Assembly (NCBI GenBank): GCA_008107755.1
Contig: VIRH01000088.1
Span: 124,001 to 188,000 of the forward strand
DNA: 64,000 nucleotides
Origin: Rhodobacterales bacterium
GTDB lineage: Bacteria > Pseudomonadota > Alphaproteobacteria > Rhizobiales > Stappiaceae
Reading direction: 5' to 3'
The position numbers were made by a program, and so were the translations under genes. The number at the start of each line of letters is the position of its first letter. Positions within the stretch are counted from its first letter, which is position 1. The notes below the pieces were generated by a model that saw nothing but the letters and a program-made list of their open reading frames with translations, had not been told where the DNA came from and did no database searches. Below, piece after piece: positions 16,593-25,646 of the stretch.

Positions 16593-17684
16593 ATGTCGAA
16601 GCACCGCGGAGCGCTGGCTTGTGCGCTCGTTGCTTTTCTGATTGGAAGTGCGGCGGCCCTTGGCGAGACTGCCTTCAACGGAGACATGACATTCGAGAAT
16701 GTCTGCACCGGAAATGCATCCGAGTCCTGCTACATTGTCGCGATCGGGACGATCACCGGCGAAACACCCGGAAAGTTCGCCGACTACCTCGCTGAACAGC
16801 AGCACGAAGGCAACAAGGTGCTGCTGCACAGTCCGGGCGGCAGCCTTCTGGCCGGCCTGAAGCTTGGCGAGATCATTCGCGAGAACCTTCTCGAAACCCG
16901 TGTCGGCATCTGGAAACCCGATGGGTTTCGCGGCGACATTGAAACCGGCGGCATCTGCGCCAGTGCTTGCGCGTATGCCTTTCTGGGCGGGACGGTTCGG
17001 CAGGTCCCGGAAGGCAACAGGCTGGGCTTTCACCAGTTCTTCCTGTCCGCTCCGCGCGCAGCGGAAATTCCGCCCGACAAGCTGGGAGAGGCGCTGGAAA
17101 AGGCGCAGGAGCTTTCAAGCATCGTTGTCCGATATCTCCTCGAGATGGGGATCGATGCCCGTATCTTCGTCCTCGGCAGCGGCGCCAAACCCGACGAGAT
17201 GTTCTTTCCCGACGAAAGCCAGCTGGCGGAATTTGCGCTGGTCACCCCACACGAATTTGGCGAATTTTATCTGGAGCCCTACAAGGCCGGGCTTGTTGCG
17301 GCCAGCAAGCGCAGGGGCGAAACGCGGCTCTACGACACTGCACTCCAGGTCACAAGCTACTGCCGAGACAAGTCACCTTATCTGCTGGTGACTGCGGAAA
17401 TGGTTCTCCCGACAATCTATACGCCGGATTCGACGCTTGTTTTCGAGACCAGCGGGAAGCCAGTCGAGATCGAGATTGCGTCCGATCGTCTGCGCAGGCT
17501 CGGCGAGCATGCCTATGAGGTCACCTTGAACAAAGAGGCGGTCCGCCTGTTCAAGAAGGCGGCGAAGTTTGAATTCGCGGTTTATCTCAGCCGCGCCGAT
17601 GGCGGTGTTGTCTCCGGTGAGGTGGAGCTGACGGACCTGGACAGGCGGATCCTGGACGCCAGCTTTCGCTTTTGCATCGACTGA
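16593..17684 (+). CDS. Exported ClpP/SDH-like serine protease homologue (COG3904 type)
   Basis: About 363 aa from ATG 16593 (ATG 16569 overlaps the previous gene and would give a less natural signal). A signal peptide is seen in the first 28 residues. A ClpP-like fold follows: LLHSPGGSLLAGLKLGEII and then GGICASACAYAFLGG, where the Ser between the two Cys is the usual candidate nucleophile. The C-terminal 150 residues are unassigned. Expected periplasmic location. It is the last gene of the cassette; whether it belongs functionally is uncertain because its neighbours look cytoplasmic. Confidence 0.75.
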   Translation: MSKHRGALACALVAFLIGSAAALGETAFNGDMTFENVCTGNASESCYIVAIGTITGETPGKFADYLAEQQHEGNKVLLHSPGGSLLAGLKLGEIIRENLLETRVGIWKPDGFRGDIETGGICASACAYAFLGGTVRQVPEGNRLGFHQFFLSAPRAAEIPPDKLGEALEKAQELSSIVVRYLLEMGIDARIFVLGSGAKPDEMFFPDESQLAEFALVTPHEFGEFYLEPYKAGLVAASKRRGETRLYDTALQVTSYCRDKSPYLLVTAEMVLPTIYTPDSTLVFETSGKPVEIEIASDRLRRLGEHAYEVTLNKEAVRLFKKAAKFEFAVYLSRADGGVVSGEVELTDLDRRILDASFRFCID

Positions 17685-17711
17685 GTGTTCCGCCCGGAAA
17701 GAGTGACGAAA

Positions 17712-17749
17712 GTATCGGGATGCATGGTCTTGGCCGCGCACCCCGATAC
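17712..17749. terminator. Hairpin at the convergent gene end
   Basis: Arms GTATCGGG (17712-17719) and CCCGATAC (17742-17749) pair perfectly. The stem lies between the ClpP-like gene (+) and the AhpD-like gene (-), so it could end both transcripts. No T tract is present, so termination efficiency is uncertain. Confidence 0.4.
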
Positions 17750-17800
17750 GCAGGGGCTCGTGGGCCCCAAGCCGGTCTGTCGCCTCATGGCGGACCAGTC

Positions 17801-18331
17801 TTATCGCAGCCGGCGCGGCAGGCTGCGATGCTCTGCGCGCGGATGCTTCGGAGCGGCGCTGAGCTTGTGAACCGGAGCCTTTTGTTCCACATCGACAGCC
17901 TCGGCGTCTCCGCCGAATTCGGCCTTGAACTGCTGGAAGTCGATCTGAAGCCCGTTGAGAATGGTAGACCAGTGCCGCGTAAGCGCCGCCTGACCGACGG
18001 CCTCCTTGATTTCCGCATCGGTAGCTCCGGCGGCACGGGCAGCCTGCGTGTCGGCGTAAACGCAGTAGCGGCAGGGGATCTGGGCCGCCACGGCCACGTT
18101 GATCAGCGATTTGACCTTTGGCGACAGCGCCGTCTGGTCGCTGAACTCCATATCGCGGGTCATGATCCAGGCACCGCGAATGCCGTTCTCGGGATATTCC
18201 TTCATGAAGGTCGGTACGAAGCCGAGGGATTTCTCGATTTCCATATAGGTTTCGGCGGCATTGTCCTGGGCAATCGCCTGGGCGCCGAAGGCGGCGACGG
18301 CAATCCCCGCGGCAAAAAGGAACGTTTTCAT
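17801..18331 (-). CDS. Exported carboxymuconolactone decarboxylase/AhpD-like protein
   Basis: 176 aa. A signal peptide (MKTFLFAAGIAVAAFGAQA) is followed by an AhpD-type CMD domain with the redox pair C87-C90 in PCRYCVYAD. Most CMD proteins are cytoplasmic; this one appears to be periplasmic. The start is ATG 18331, since only this one gives the signal peptide; the frame extends upstream. It lies downstream of a TetR gene on the same strand, 219 bases apart. Likely a peroxidase or disulfide-active enzyme; substrate unknown. Confidence 0.8.
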   Translation of the reverse strand: MKTFLFAAGIAVAAFGAQAIAQDNAAETYMEIEKSLGFVPTFMKEYPENGIRGAWIMTRDMEFSDQTALSPKVKSLINVAVAAQIPCRYCVYADTQAARAAGATDAEIKEAVGQAALTRHWSTILNGLQIDFQQFKAEFGGDAEAVDVEQKAPVHKLSAAPKHPRAEHRSLPRRLR

Positions 18332-18550
18332 CTTGGTCTCCTGAAATCGGTTGAAACAGCCGCCGGGACACCCTGTCTGGCGGTCATCAATTTCTGTCGT
18401 TTTGGAGGGACGGAAACCAGTCGACACGCGTTAAAGCACCTGCAGTTTCTTCGAAAGCGCATCCGGATCAGAGACTTGAAAGGCGATCTCTTCAGCCTTC
18501 GGGCCGGGCAAAGCTGCGGGAACTGGACCGCAGGTACACCCGAAAACAGC

Positions 18551-19162
18551 CTATGGCGCGCTGAAGAGCAAGCGGATATAGGAGCGTAGCAGCACGATCT
18601 GTTCGGCCAGAACCTTCGGCTCACCCACGGCGCGGGACAAGACGATGCCCCCTTCCACCATGCTGGAAATCATGTCGGCGACGGTGCGAAGGTCGACGTC
18701 GTCCCGGGGTGGATAGAGAGCGGCGATTTCCTCAAGCATGCCCAGGAAACGTTCGCGCCACACGATAATGGCCCTTCGGTTGATTTCGCGCACATCCCTG
18801 TCGAACATCCGCTCGGAATAGGCAATCGTGGCGACCAGGCATCCCGGATGACCGTTCGGCAGGTCTTCCATCAGCTCGGCAAGCAGCTTGAGGCCGATCA
18901 GGAAGGAATGCAGCGGGTCCCCGTGAAGTTCCCGCGCGCGGTTGAAGACATCATCCAGAATGGCGTCCTCGGTCTCCAGATAGCGCTGCAGCAGGGCGCG
19001 AGCCAATTCGTTCTTGTCACGGAAATGGTAGAAGAAACCGCTCTTGGTGATATCGGCTTCCGCCACGATCTCGTCGATCGATGTCGCGCCAAAGCCTTTC
19101 GACAACACGTTGGTTTCCGCGATGTCGAGGATCATTTCGCGCTTGGATTTCACCTTCGTCAT
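18551..19162 (-). CDS. TetR/AcrR family transcriptional regulator
   Basis: About 203 aa. The N-terminal helix-turn-helix is ILDIAETNVLSKGFGATSIDEIVAEADITKSGFFYHFRDK, which is textbook TetR. The C-terminal ligand domain contains HPGCLVATIAYS, a common TetR_C variant. The start is ATG 19162 (MTKVKSKREM); the longer frame has no family support. The AhpD-like gene is the nearest downstream gene and a plausible target. Confidence 0.9.
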   Translation of the reverse strand: MTKVKSKREMILDIAETNVLSKGFGATSIDEIVAEADITKSGFFYHFRDKNELARALLQRYLETEDAILDDVFNRARELHGDPLHSFLIGLKLLAELMEDLPNGHPGCLVATIAYSERMFDRDVREINRRAIIVWRERFLGMLEEIAALYPPRDDVDLRTVADMISSMVEGGIVLSRAVGEPKVLAEQIVLLRSYIRLLFSAP

Positions 19163-19507
19163 GGATGACCCCGCTGAAGTTGTGGCCGAACGTCTTTCCG
19201 GCTCGTCCCGGGCGTGTCGCGCAGGTTTGCCAACCTGAAAAGCCTGCGCACCTGCAGGCGGCCTCGTCAAGACTGCTTATGGGCCCCGGAAGGCCAGAAC
19301 CACTGTACCGGGAGTCGAGTCAGCGGGCGTCGGTCTGGCGTCTCTCTGCTCTCCTTTTCGGCAAGTGGCTGATCTTGCGAGTGAAAAGACGTTTCCGTCC
19401 CACCAGACCACGAGTCGTCTATCCGCGCGCAGTTCTTCGGCGCCACTATCAGGGCACGAGCGGCCCCCCTTTCAGGCGGTCGTCGCCACGACCAAAAGGA
19501 TCAGGAA
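19163..19507. other. Intergenic stretch between the TetR gene and a small ORF
   Basis: 345 bases without a supportable gene. It should contain the divergent promoters of the TetR regulator and the small DUF1127-like gene. I see no clear palindrome or RNA element; a ribosome-binding AGGATCAGGA closes the region. Confidence 0.4.
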
Positions 19508-19702
19508 ATGACCGTAACATCATTCAAACTGTGGAACTGGGCAGCCGGACGACGTCGTCTGTCCGACGAGCCGCCCCGCAACGCGCTTTTACGACGCAGG
19601 CCGGTGGTCGATCCGCAACGGCTCGGCAATCACCTTTTGCGCGACCTCGGCATGCGCCCCGGCGGGCGGTCGCTGTCCGTGTTCGAATTTCATGAGGACT
19701 GA
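19508..19702 (+). CDS. Small DUF1127-like protein
   Basis: 64 aa, Arg-rich, ending in a segment (DPQRLGNHLLRDLGMRPGG) like the LLRDIG core of DUF1127 proteins common in Alphaproteobacteria. It has a good Shine-Dalgarno (AGGATCAGGA). Its end overlaps the ATG candidate of the next gene by 11 bases. DUF1127 proteins have been linked to phosphate, carbon metabolism and RNA interactions; no role can be read here. Confidence 0.6.
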   Translation: MTVTSFKLWNWAAGRRRLSDEPPRNALLRRRPVVDPQRLGNHLLRDLGMRPGGRSLSVFEFHED

Positions 19703-20654
19703 ACCCGTGAGCACCAGATCCTTTCCAGCGCAGGTGCCGGGCAGGTTCTACCTGACCGAAGGCGGCATCGAGACCGAGATCATGTACAAATGGGGGTTCG
19801 ATCTCCCTGAGTTCGCAATGTTTCCTCTGCTCGAAAAGCAGAAGGCGGCGGAAGCGATCGCCAGCATGTATCGGCGCTATCTCGATGTCGTTGCCGGGTT
19901 TGGCCATTGCGTCCTCATCGGCGGTTTCGACTACAGGGCGAGCCCGGATTGGGGCGCGAAGCTCGGCTATTCGGGAGCGGCTCTGACCGAGGCCAATCTG
20001 CGCTCGATCCAGTTCCTGCGCGATGTTGCAGCGCCCTATCAGGGGCAGATTCCACACATGCTGTTTTCCGGATATGTCGGCCCGCGCGGCGATGCCTATG
20101 GACTGAACCTCGCGATCACTGAAGCGTCTTCAGAAGAATATCATTCCGTGCAGCTTGAAACACTGAAGACGGCCGGCGTCGATCTGGCGTGGGCAGTGAC
20201 CTTCAACAATCCGGTGGAAGCGATCGGTGTCGTGCGCGCGGCCCGCAGGATTGGCCTGCCGCTGGCGATGTCCTTCTCCCTCGACAGCACGCATCGTCTC
20301 AGGTCCGGCGTGTCGCTGGCAGAGGCGATCGAGACGGTTGATCGGGCGACGGATGGCTATCCGGCTTTCTATTCACTCAACTGTTCCCACCCGCATGAAT
20401 TCGAGCCGGCGCTCCACGGCGGCGACTGGGTGAAGCGGCTGAGGTCGATCCGCCCGAACGCGGCGAAGATGGACAAGATCGCCCTTTGCAAGCTCGGCCG
20501 TCTGGAAGAAGGCAACCCCGAGGAACTCGGACGCCTCATGGCCGATGTCTTTCGGCGCTACCCGCACATGGATATCTGGGGCGGCTGCTGTGGCACCGGG
20601 CACATTCATCTGTCGGAAATCGCCCGTCACCTGCCCCAGCCGGTGCCCGCATGA
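19692..20654 (+). CDS. Homocysteine S-methyltransferase family protein
   Basis: Up to 320 aa (ATG 19692 overlapping the previous gene; GTG 19707 also possible). The domain starts at LTEGGIETEIMYKWGFDLPEF. The zinc-binding cysteines are recognisable in SLNCSHP and GGCCGTGHIH. The family transfers a methyl group from S-methylmethionine, SAM or betaine to homocysteine. No methionine-cycle gene is adjacent, so the donor is unknown. Confidence 0.85.
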   Translation: MRTEPVSTRSFPAQVPGRFYLTEGGIETEIMYKWGFDLPEFAMFPLLEKQKAAEAIASMYRRYLDVVAGFGHCVLIGGFDYRASPDWGAKLGYSGAALTEANLRSIQFLRDVAAPYQGQIPHMLFSGYVGPRGDAYGLNLAITEASSEEYHSVQLETLKTAGVDLAWAVTFNNPVEAIGVVRAARRIGLPLAMSFSLDSTHRLRSGVSLAEAIETVDRATDGYPAFYSLNCSHPHEFEPALHGGDWVKRLRSIRPNAAKMDKIALCKLGRLEEGNPEELGRLMADVFRRYPHMDIWGGCCGTGHIHLSEIARHLPQPVPA

Positions 20655-20778
20655 CAGAAGTGCTCATTAACGGCGGACGGCGGGGCTGAGCCCATCCCTC
20701 CGCCTTTGCGCCGGCTTCTTGCAATATCACCCCACTGGCCCCAACTCTGCCTTGGTTGCAGAACGAAGGGAGACCACC

Positions 20779-21096
20779 ATGCTGGTGACGACGACGCACA
20801 CGATCGAGGGCAAGGACCTGGACTACAAGGGGCTGGTGACAGGGGAAGCGATCCTCGGAGCCAATCTCTTCAAGGATATTTTCGCAGGTATCCGCGACAT
20901 CGTCGGCGGTCGTTCGGCGGCCTATGAGGAAGAACTCGCCAAGGCCCGACAGATCGCGCTGGATGAAATGTGTGCAAGGGCGCAGGCGCTGGGCGGAAAT
21001 GCGGTGATCGGCGTCGATCTCGACTACGAGACGGTCGGCCAGAACGGGTCCATGCTGATGGTCAGCGCGACGGGCACGGCCGTCTACGTTCGCTGA
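20779..21096 (+). CDS. YbjQ/DUF74 family protein
   Basis: 105 aa. It matches the YbjQ family: an N-terminal [11 protein letters not shown] strand, [20 protein letters not shown] in the middle and [13 protein letters not shown] near the C-terminus. These proteins form pentameric rings; the function is unsettled although some annotations mention heavy-metal binding. ATG 20779 has AGGGAGA upstream. Single gene, convergent with cysK. Confidence 0.85.
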   Translation: MLVTTTHTIEGKDLDYKGLVTGEAILGANLFKDIFAGIRDIVGGRSAAYEEELAKARQIALDEMCARAQALGGNAVIGVDLDYETVGQNGSMLMVSATGTAVYVR

Positions 21097-21156
21097 TCGA
21101 TCAAGGACGAAAGCAAACCCGCGGCGCCGGTCGGCCCCGCGGGATACGCATTGGCG

Positions 21157-22116
21157 TCAGAGCCCTTCGAACAGCGCCGTCGAGAGATAACGTTCCGCGA
21201 AGGACGGAATGATGATGACGATGTTCTTGCCCGCCATTTCCTCCCGCTGACCGACGCGAATTGCAGCGGTCAGGGCCGCACCGGAGGAAATGCCCACGGG
21301 CACGCCCTCTGTTCTCGCGACTTCCCGCGCCATCTCGAAGGCGTCTTCGTTGGAAATCGCCTGGACTTCGTCATAGGCGGCGGTGTTCAGGATGCCCGGC
21401 ACAAAACCGGCGCCAATCCCCTGGATCTTGTGGGGACCGGGATCGCCGCCCGAAAGAATAGGACTGTCGGTCGGTTCGACGGCAACCACGTGCACGTCCG
21501 GCTTGCGCGCCTTCAGCACCTCGGACACGCCGGTGATGGTACCGCCCGTGCCGATGCCGGAGACGAACACATCGACTGCGCCTTCGGTGTCGTTCCAGAT
21601 TTCCTCGGCCGTCGTGTTGCGATGGATTTCCGGGTTGGCGGGGTTCTCGAACTGCTGCGGCATCACCGCGCCGTCGATCTCGCCGAGCAGCTGCTCGGCT
21701 CGGGCAATTGCCCCCTTCATGCCTTTCGTTCCCTCGGTCAGCTCCAGTTCTGCGCCCAGGATCTTGAACATCTTGCGACGCTCGACCGACATGGTCTCGG
21801 GCATTACCAGAATGAGGCGATATCCTTTCGCCGCGGCGACGAAGGCCAGCGCGATCCCGGTGTTGCCGGAGGTCGGCTCGACAAGGGCGGTCTTGCCCGG
21901 CTCGATCCGGCCGTCCTTCTCCATCGCGTCGATCATGGCGACGCCGATACGGTCCTTGACGCTGGAGATCGGGTTGAAGAACTCGAGCTTGGCGAGCAGG
22001 TTGCCCTTCACGCCATGCGCCTTTGCCAGACGATCCAGCCGGACAATGGGCGTGTTGCCGATGGTCTCGGTAATGGATGAATAGATTTTTCCGCGGCCGC
22101 TCGTCTTCATGGTCAT
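21157..22116 (-). CDS. cysK: Cysteine synthase A
   Basis: O-acetylserine sulfhydrylase, 319 aa. The PLP lysine is in [11 protein letters not shown] and the substrate loop is [20 protein letters not shown] is the phosphate-binding loop. It makes cysteine from O-acetylserine and sulfide in the cytoplasm. ATG 22116, with an alternative at 22110, is preceded on its strand by GGGAGATTGAG. It stands alone, convergent with the YbjQ-type gene. Confidence 0.96.
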   Translation of the reverse strand: MTMKTSGRGKIYSSITETIGNTPIVRLDRLAKAHGVKGNLLAKLEFFNPISSVKDRIGVAMIDAMEKDGRIEPGKTALVEPTSGNTGIALAFVAAAKGYRLILVMPETMSVERRKMFKILGAELELTEGTKGMKGAIARAEQLLGEIDGAVMPQQFENPANPEIHRNTTAEEIWNDTEGAVDVFVSGIGTGGTITGVSEVLKARKPDVHVVAVEPTDSPILSGGDPGPHKIQGIGAGFVPGILNTAAYDEVQAISNEDAFEMAREVARTEGVPVGISSGAALTAAIRVGQREEMAGKNIVIIIPSFAERYLSTALFEGL

Positions 22117-22255
22117 CTCAATCTCCCATATTGGCCGGTCAGGCAGAGCGCCGGCTTATTGCTTATCGGGGTCAAGATAATACGGCGGCGGTCAAGTTTT
22201 AAGGCTTTTGAATGCCTTTGATGGCGAGGCGCGGAAACCTTTTTCCAGAAATGCA

Positions 22256-22915
22256 CTAGCTCTTGGAAAAGAGAAGATCCGGTAATTCGTCCATCGTTTC
22301 GAACAGGATGCCACCAGCAGCCCGCAGTGCGTCGCGGTCGCAGGACGGATCCTCGACAAAGGCATAGACGCGCATGCCTGCGGCACTTGCGGCCTTGACC
22401 CCGGGGACGCTGTCCTCGATGACGACGCAGGTCTCCGGCGGATGGCCCATCCCCTTGGCAGCCAGCAGGAAAACATCGGGCGCCGGCTTGCCATGTGCGC
22501 AATCCTGCGCCGAGTAGAGCCTGTCCTTCAGTCGCGGCAAAAGGCCCGAACTGCCAAGCGTCGTATGCATCTTTTCGTATTTGCCCGACGATCCGACGCA
22601 GTAGGGCACGCCGCGCCTGTCCAGGTCGTCCAGGACGGCCTCGATGCCGTCAACTGCCGACACGCCCGCCTCGAACGCTTCCAGATCGCGCAAACGTACC
22701 TGATCGGGCCAATCAGCAGGCAGGGTCTTGCCGGTCAGCTCTTCCACCATGCCCAGGATGCTCTCCAGCGTACGGCCCATGAAGCGCTGCTGGCATTCGG
22801 GACCGGTAATCGGATGGCCAAGCTCGGTGATGAGAGTGGCCATCGTCTGGTTGGCCAGCCGCTCCGTGTCCACGAGGACGCCGTCGCAATCGAAGATGAC
22901 GAGACTGGGGATCAT
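22256..22915 (-). CDS. HAD-IA family phosphatase
   Basis: 219 aa, haloacid dehalogenase superfamily with a C1-type cap. Motif I is FDCDGVLVDTE, motif II GSSGKYEK, the Lys is in GKPAPDVF and motif IV is VVIEDSVPGVKAA. Similar to the phosphoglycolate/beta-phosphoglucomutase group, so it acts on a small phosphorylated metabolite. Substrate not predictable. Transcribed toward cysK. Confidence 0.88.
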   Translation of the reverse strand: MIPSLVIFDCDGVLVDTERLANQTMATLITELGHPITGPECQQRFMGRTLESILGMVEELTGKTLPADWPDQVRLRDLEAFEAGVSAVDGIEAVLDDLDRRGVPYCVGSSGKYEKMHTTLGSSGLLPRLKDRLYSAQDCAHGKPAPDVFLLAAKGMGHPPETCVVIEDSVPGVKAASAAGMRVYAFVEDPSCDRDALRAAGGILFETMDELPDLLFSKS

Positions 22916-22973
22916 TGTTCCGCCTGATGATGTGGCCTGAATACGCCGCGTTTCGGGGATCGCGACAGATGCG

Positions 22974-23423
22974 TCAGTTGCTGCCGGTCGAACCGAAGCC
23001 GCCGGTGCCGCGGGTGGTGTCCGAGAGCGTTCCGACTTCTTGGATGGATGCCTGAAGAACCGGCGCGATCACCATCTGCGCAATGCGGTCGCCCCGACTG
23101 ATCCGGAAGGGGTCCTGTCCCAGGTTGATCAGGATCACCTTCACCTCGCCGCGATAGTCGGCATCGATCGTGCCCGGCGTGTTCAACACGGTGACGCCGT
23201 TCTTCGCCGCAAGCCCGGAGCGCGGGCGCACCTGCGCCTCGTAGCCTGCCGGCAGGGCCATGGCGAGCCCGGTCGGAACCAGCGCGCGCTCGCCCGGCGC
23301 GAGTTCCACCGGCGCGTCCACTGCGGCCAGAAGATCGAGGCCGGCGGCAAGCTCGCTCTGATAGGCGGGCAGCGGCAGGTCGCGGCCATGGTCCAGACGT
23401 TTGAATTCAAGGGTAACGGTCAT
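22974..23423 (-). CDS. dut: dUTP diphosphatase
   Basis: 149 aa trimeric dUTPase. All five motifs are visible: [47 protein letters not shown] and the C-terminal GTGGFGSTG. It hydrolyses dUTP to dUMP, keeping uracil out of DNA. ATG 23423 gives the usual [10 protein letters not shown] start; ATG 23432 is an alternative. In many alphaproteobacteria dut is close to coaBC, which here lies 2.2 kb away. Confidence 0.95.
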   Translation of the reverse strand: MTVTLEFKRLDHGRDLPLPAYQSELAAGLDLLAAVDAPVELAPGERALVPTGLAMALPAGYEAQVRPRSGLAAKNGVTVLNTPGTIDADYRGEVKVILINLGQDPFRISRGDRIAQMVIAPVLQASIQEVGTLSDTTRGTGGFGSTGSN

Positions 23424-23653
23424 GACGGGCATCCGGAAAATCGTATCGAGAACCCGGCCGAAGGACGATATTCGACCGGCTCTGTCAAGGTGAGGCTGGG
23501 CTCGGCCGGTTCCCGGCCATGCCCTCACGGAAAATCCGTATGGCCCTGTCACAACGGGAAATCGCGGAGAGCCGAAGCGTTTACTTGCAGTCGAGGGCAT
23601 CTCCTGAAACACTCCGCGATTATTGTGGATGCGCAAGATGGGAGAAATAAGAC

Positions 23654-24073
23654 ATGAGACGACTGATACTGGCACTTTCCGCGGGCTTGATGATCGCCGC
23701 CGTCGCGCCGGCCGGGGCGCAGACGGTCGGCTTCGCCGAAGCTATCAAGATGCTCTCTGCAAGCTGCGGCAAGGACATCGAGACCTACTGCAAATCCGCG
23801 ACGCTTGCGAATAACGGCATCACTCAGTGCCTTGAACAGAACCAGTCCAAGGTTTCGCAGAAATGCAACGCCGACAGGATCGTCGTGATTTCGCTGATCC
23901 AGGAACGTCTGGCCGCCCAGGCTGCCGCTCCCAAGGAGTGCGAGCGAGACGCCCGCCAGTACTGCAAGGGCGTCGCGCCGGGAGCGGGCCACCTGCTGCG
24001 GTGCCTTCTGAAGGCGGAGCCCTCTGTCAGCAAGAAGTGCAACACCGCAATTGATCTGGCCGGATATCGCTGA
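23654..24073 (+). CDS. Exported cysteine-rich-repeat protein
   Basis: 139 aa. The signal peptide is about 22 residues (ends AGAQ). Cysteine-rich GLG1/FGFR-type repeats follow: [11 protein letters not shown] and [12 protein letters not shown], each trailed by a Cys-containing [12 protein letters not shown] or [11 protein letters not shown] segment. Such proteins are periplasmic with disulfides. Function unknown. It lies 17 bases upstream of the OmpA-family gene, so probably the two are co-transcribed. Confidence 0.8.
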   Translation: MRRLILALSAGLMIAAVAPAGAQTVGFAEAIKMLSASCGKDIETYCKSATLANNGITQCLEQNQSKVSQKCNADRIVVISLIQERLAAQAAAPKECERDARQYCKGVAPGAGHLLRCLLKAEPSVSKKCNTAIDLAGYR

Positions 24074-24090
24074 GCCTGGGGGAGAAAACC

Positions 24091-24675
24091 ATGATGAAAA
24101 AAACATTTCTGGCCGCAGTTTCGGCCGCATTCATTCTTGTTCCGGCGACCGGTGCGCTCGCGCAGACCAAGCTGACACGCAACGAGATCATCAATTCCCT
24201 GCAGGGGGCGCAGACGGAAGTCAACATCAGCGCGGACGAGTTGCAGAAGGCGGCCATCGAGAACATCGAGAAGTACCCAGGCGCCAACGCGCCGCAATCG
24301 CTGCCGCTGGCCGACAAGCTGGCATCGCTCCGGCAGTTCAACCTCGAAATCACCTTCGCTTTCGATTCCGCGCGCATCAAGCCGGAGTCCTATGAAACCG
24401 TCGGGCTGATAGCCGATGCCCTGCACACACCCTATCTGCAGGGCCAGACGTTCTTCATCGTCGGCCACACGGATGCGAAAGGGCCCCGGGAGTATAACCT
24501 CGAACTGTCCCGCAAGCGTGCGGAAGCGGTGCGCGAAGCACTCGTCACCACCTTTCGGGTACCCGGGCAGTATCTCTTCGCGGTCGGCCTCGGTGAGGAA
24601 CAGCTCCGCGATCCCTCAAATCCCGACGCTGCCGTCAACAGGCGCGTCCAGCTGATCAATATCGGCTACAAGTAA
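24091..24675 (+). CDS. OmpA family peptidoglycan-associated protein
   Basis: 194 aa (ATG 24091 or 24094). A signal peptide ends near ALAQ. The OmpA C-terminal peptidoglycan-binding domain occupies about residues 85-190: EITFAFDSARIKPESYE, GHTDAKGPREYNLELSRKRAEAV and a C-terminal RRVQL. No beta-barrel or lipobox, so it is likely a soluble periplasmic cell-wall-binding protein paired with the cysteine-rich protein upstream. Confidence 0.88.
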   Translation: MMKKTFLAAVSAAFILVPATGALAQTKLTRNEIINSLQGAQTEVNISADELQKAAIENIEKYPGANAPQSLPLADKLASLRQFNLEITFAFDSARIKPESYETVGLIADALHTPYLQGQTFFIVGHTDAKGPREYNLELSRKRAEAVREALVTTFRVPGQYLFAVGLGEEQLRDPSNPDAAVNRRVQLINIGYK

Positions 24676-24687
24676 GACCATCGATCA

Positions 24688-24735
24688 GGCCCGTCTCATA
24701 TTATCGGGTCGGGCCTAATCGTGCGATTTTTGATC
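24688..24735 (+). terminator. Tandem stem terminator after the OmpA-family gene
   Basis: A first stem pairs AGGCCCG with CGGGCCT. A second short stem, AATCG-TG-CGATT, runs directly into a T5 tract near 24730. The structure follows the OmpA-family stop by about 12 bases and fits intrinsic termination. Confidence 0.6.
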
Positions 24736-24842
24736 TATTGTTCACCTTGTTTGAACGAGCCTTCTCAAAGAATGGGCCTAATGTTTCGGCCGGTGGTGCT
24801 TATTCTCACAGGAACACTGGATCAGAAACGGGAGCGGCCACG

Positions 24843-25631
24843 ATGCCGGAACATCTTCCCAGCATAGCACCTGTCTTTTTTGCCCACGGAGCGCCGACGC
24901 TGGCGGTCGAGGACACGCCGGCGAGCAGGTTCCTGAAATCCTTCGCCTCGGATCAGGCCAGGCCGGAAGCGATTGTCATACTGTCGGCCCATTGGGAGAC
25001 CGACAGGCTGAAACTCTCCGCGCCCGGAAAATTGCGCACCTATCACGATTTCGGCGGCTTTCCGCGCGAACTCTACGAGATTTCCTACCCCGCCCAAGCG
25101 GATCAGGATCACGTCAACGCCGTCGCGCGGCTTTTGAAAGCAGCAGGCCATGATGTCGAGCTCGACAGCCACTGGGGGCTCGATCACGGCGCGTGGGTGC
25201 CGCTCTCCCTCGCCTATCCCGCAGCCGACATTCCGGTGATCGCCCTGTCGCTGCCCCATGACAGCACAGCCCGGTCGCTCTATGAGCTCGGGCGAGCCCT
25301 TTCACCGCTCAAGGACCAGGGCATCCTGATCGCCGGCTCCGGCAGCACCACGCATAATTTGCGGGAAATTCGCCCCCAGGGCTCGGAGCCGCCGACATGG
25401 GCAACCGGTTTCGACCGGTGGTTGGACGAAGGTCTGGAGACAGGAACGGCGGATTACTTCGCCGATCTTGAAGCGGCACCGGACTTTCGCCGGACCCATC
25501 CGACCGAGGAGCATCTCCTGCCGCTGTTCTTCGCCTATGGCGCCGGGGGGGCGGATGCGCAGGTACAGCTCGTTCACCGCAGTTACGAATACGGCTCGTT
25601 GAGCATGAGCTACTACCGCTTCGCGCAGTGA
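24843..25631 (+). CDS. Class III extradiol dioxygenase-like protein (LigB/DODA family)
   Basis: 262 aa. It matches the YgiD/DODA group: VFFAHGAPTLAV, VILSAHWETD, HWGLDHGAWVPL and SGSTTHNLRE hold the expected metal-binding His/Glu residues. Plant and bacterial homologues cleave DOPA-type catechols. ATG 24843 is chosen because the residues before it (from 24738) lack family similarity. Convergent with coaBC. The specific catechol is unknown. Confidence 0.88.
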   Translation: MPEHLPSIAPVFFAHGAPTLAVEDTPASRFLKSFASDQARPEAIVILSAHWETDRLKLSAPGKLRTYHDFGGFPRELYEISYPAQADQDHVNAVARLLKAAGHDVELDSHWGLDHGAWVPLSLAYPAADIPVIALSLPHDSTARSLYELGRALSPLKDQGILIAGSGSTTHNLREIRPQGSEPPTWATGFDRWLDEGLETGTADYFADLEAAPDFRRTHPTEEHLLPLFFAYGAGGADAQVQLVHRSYEYGSLSMSYYRFAQ

Positions 25632-25646
25632 TCGGGGCCGAGGCCG

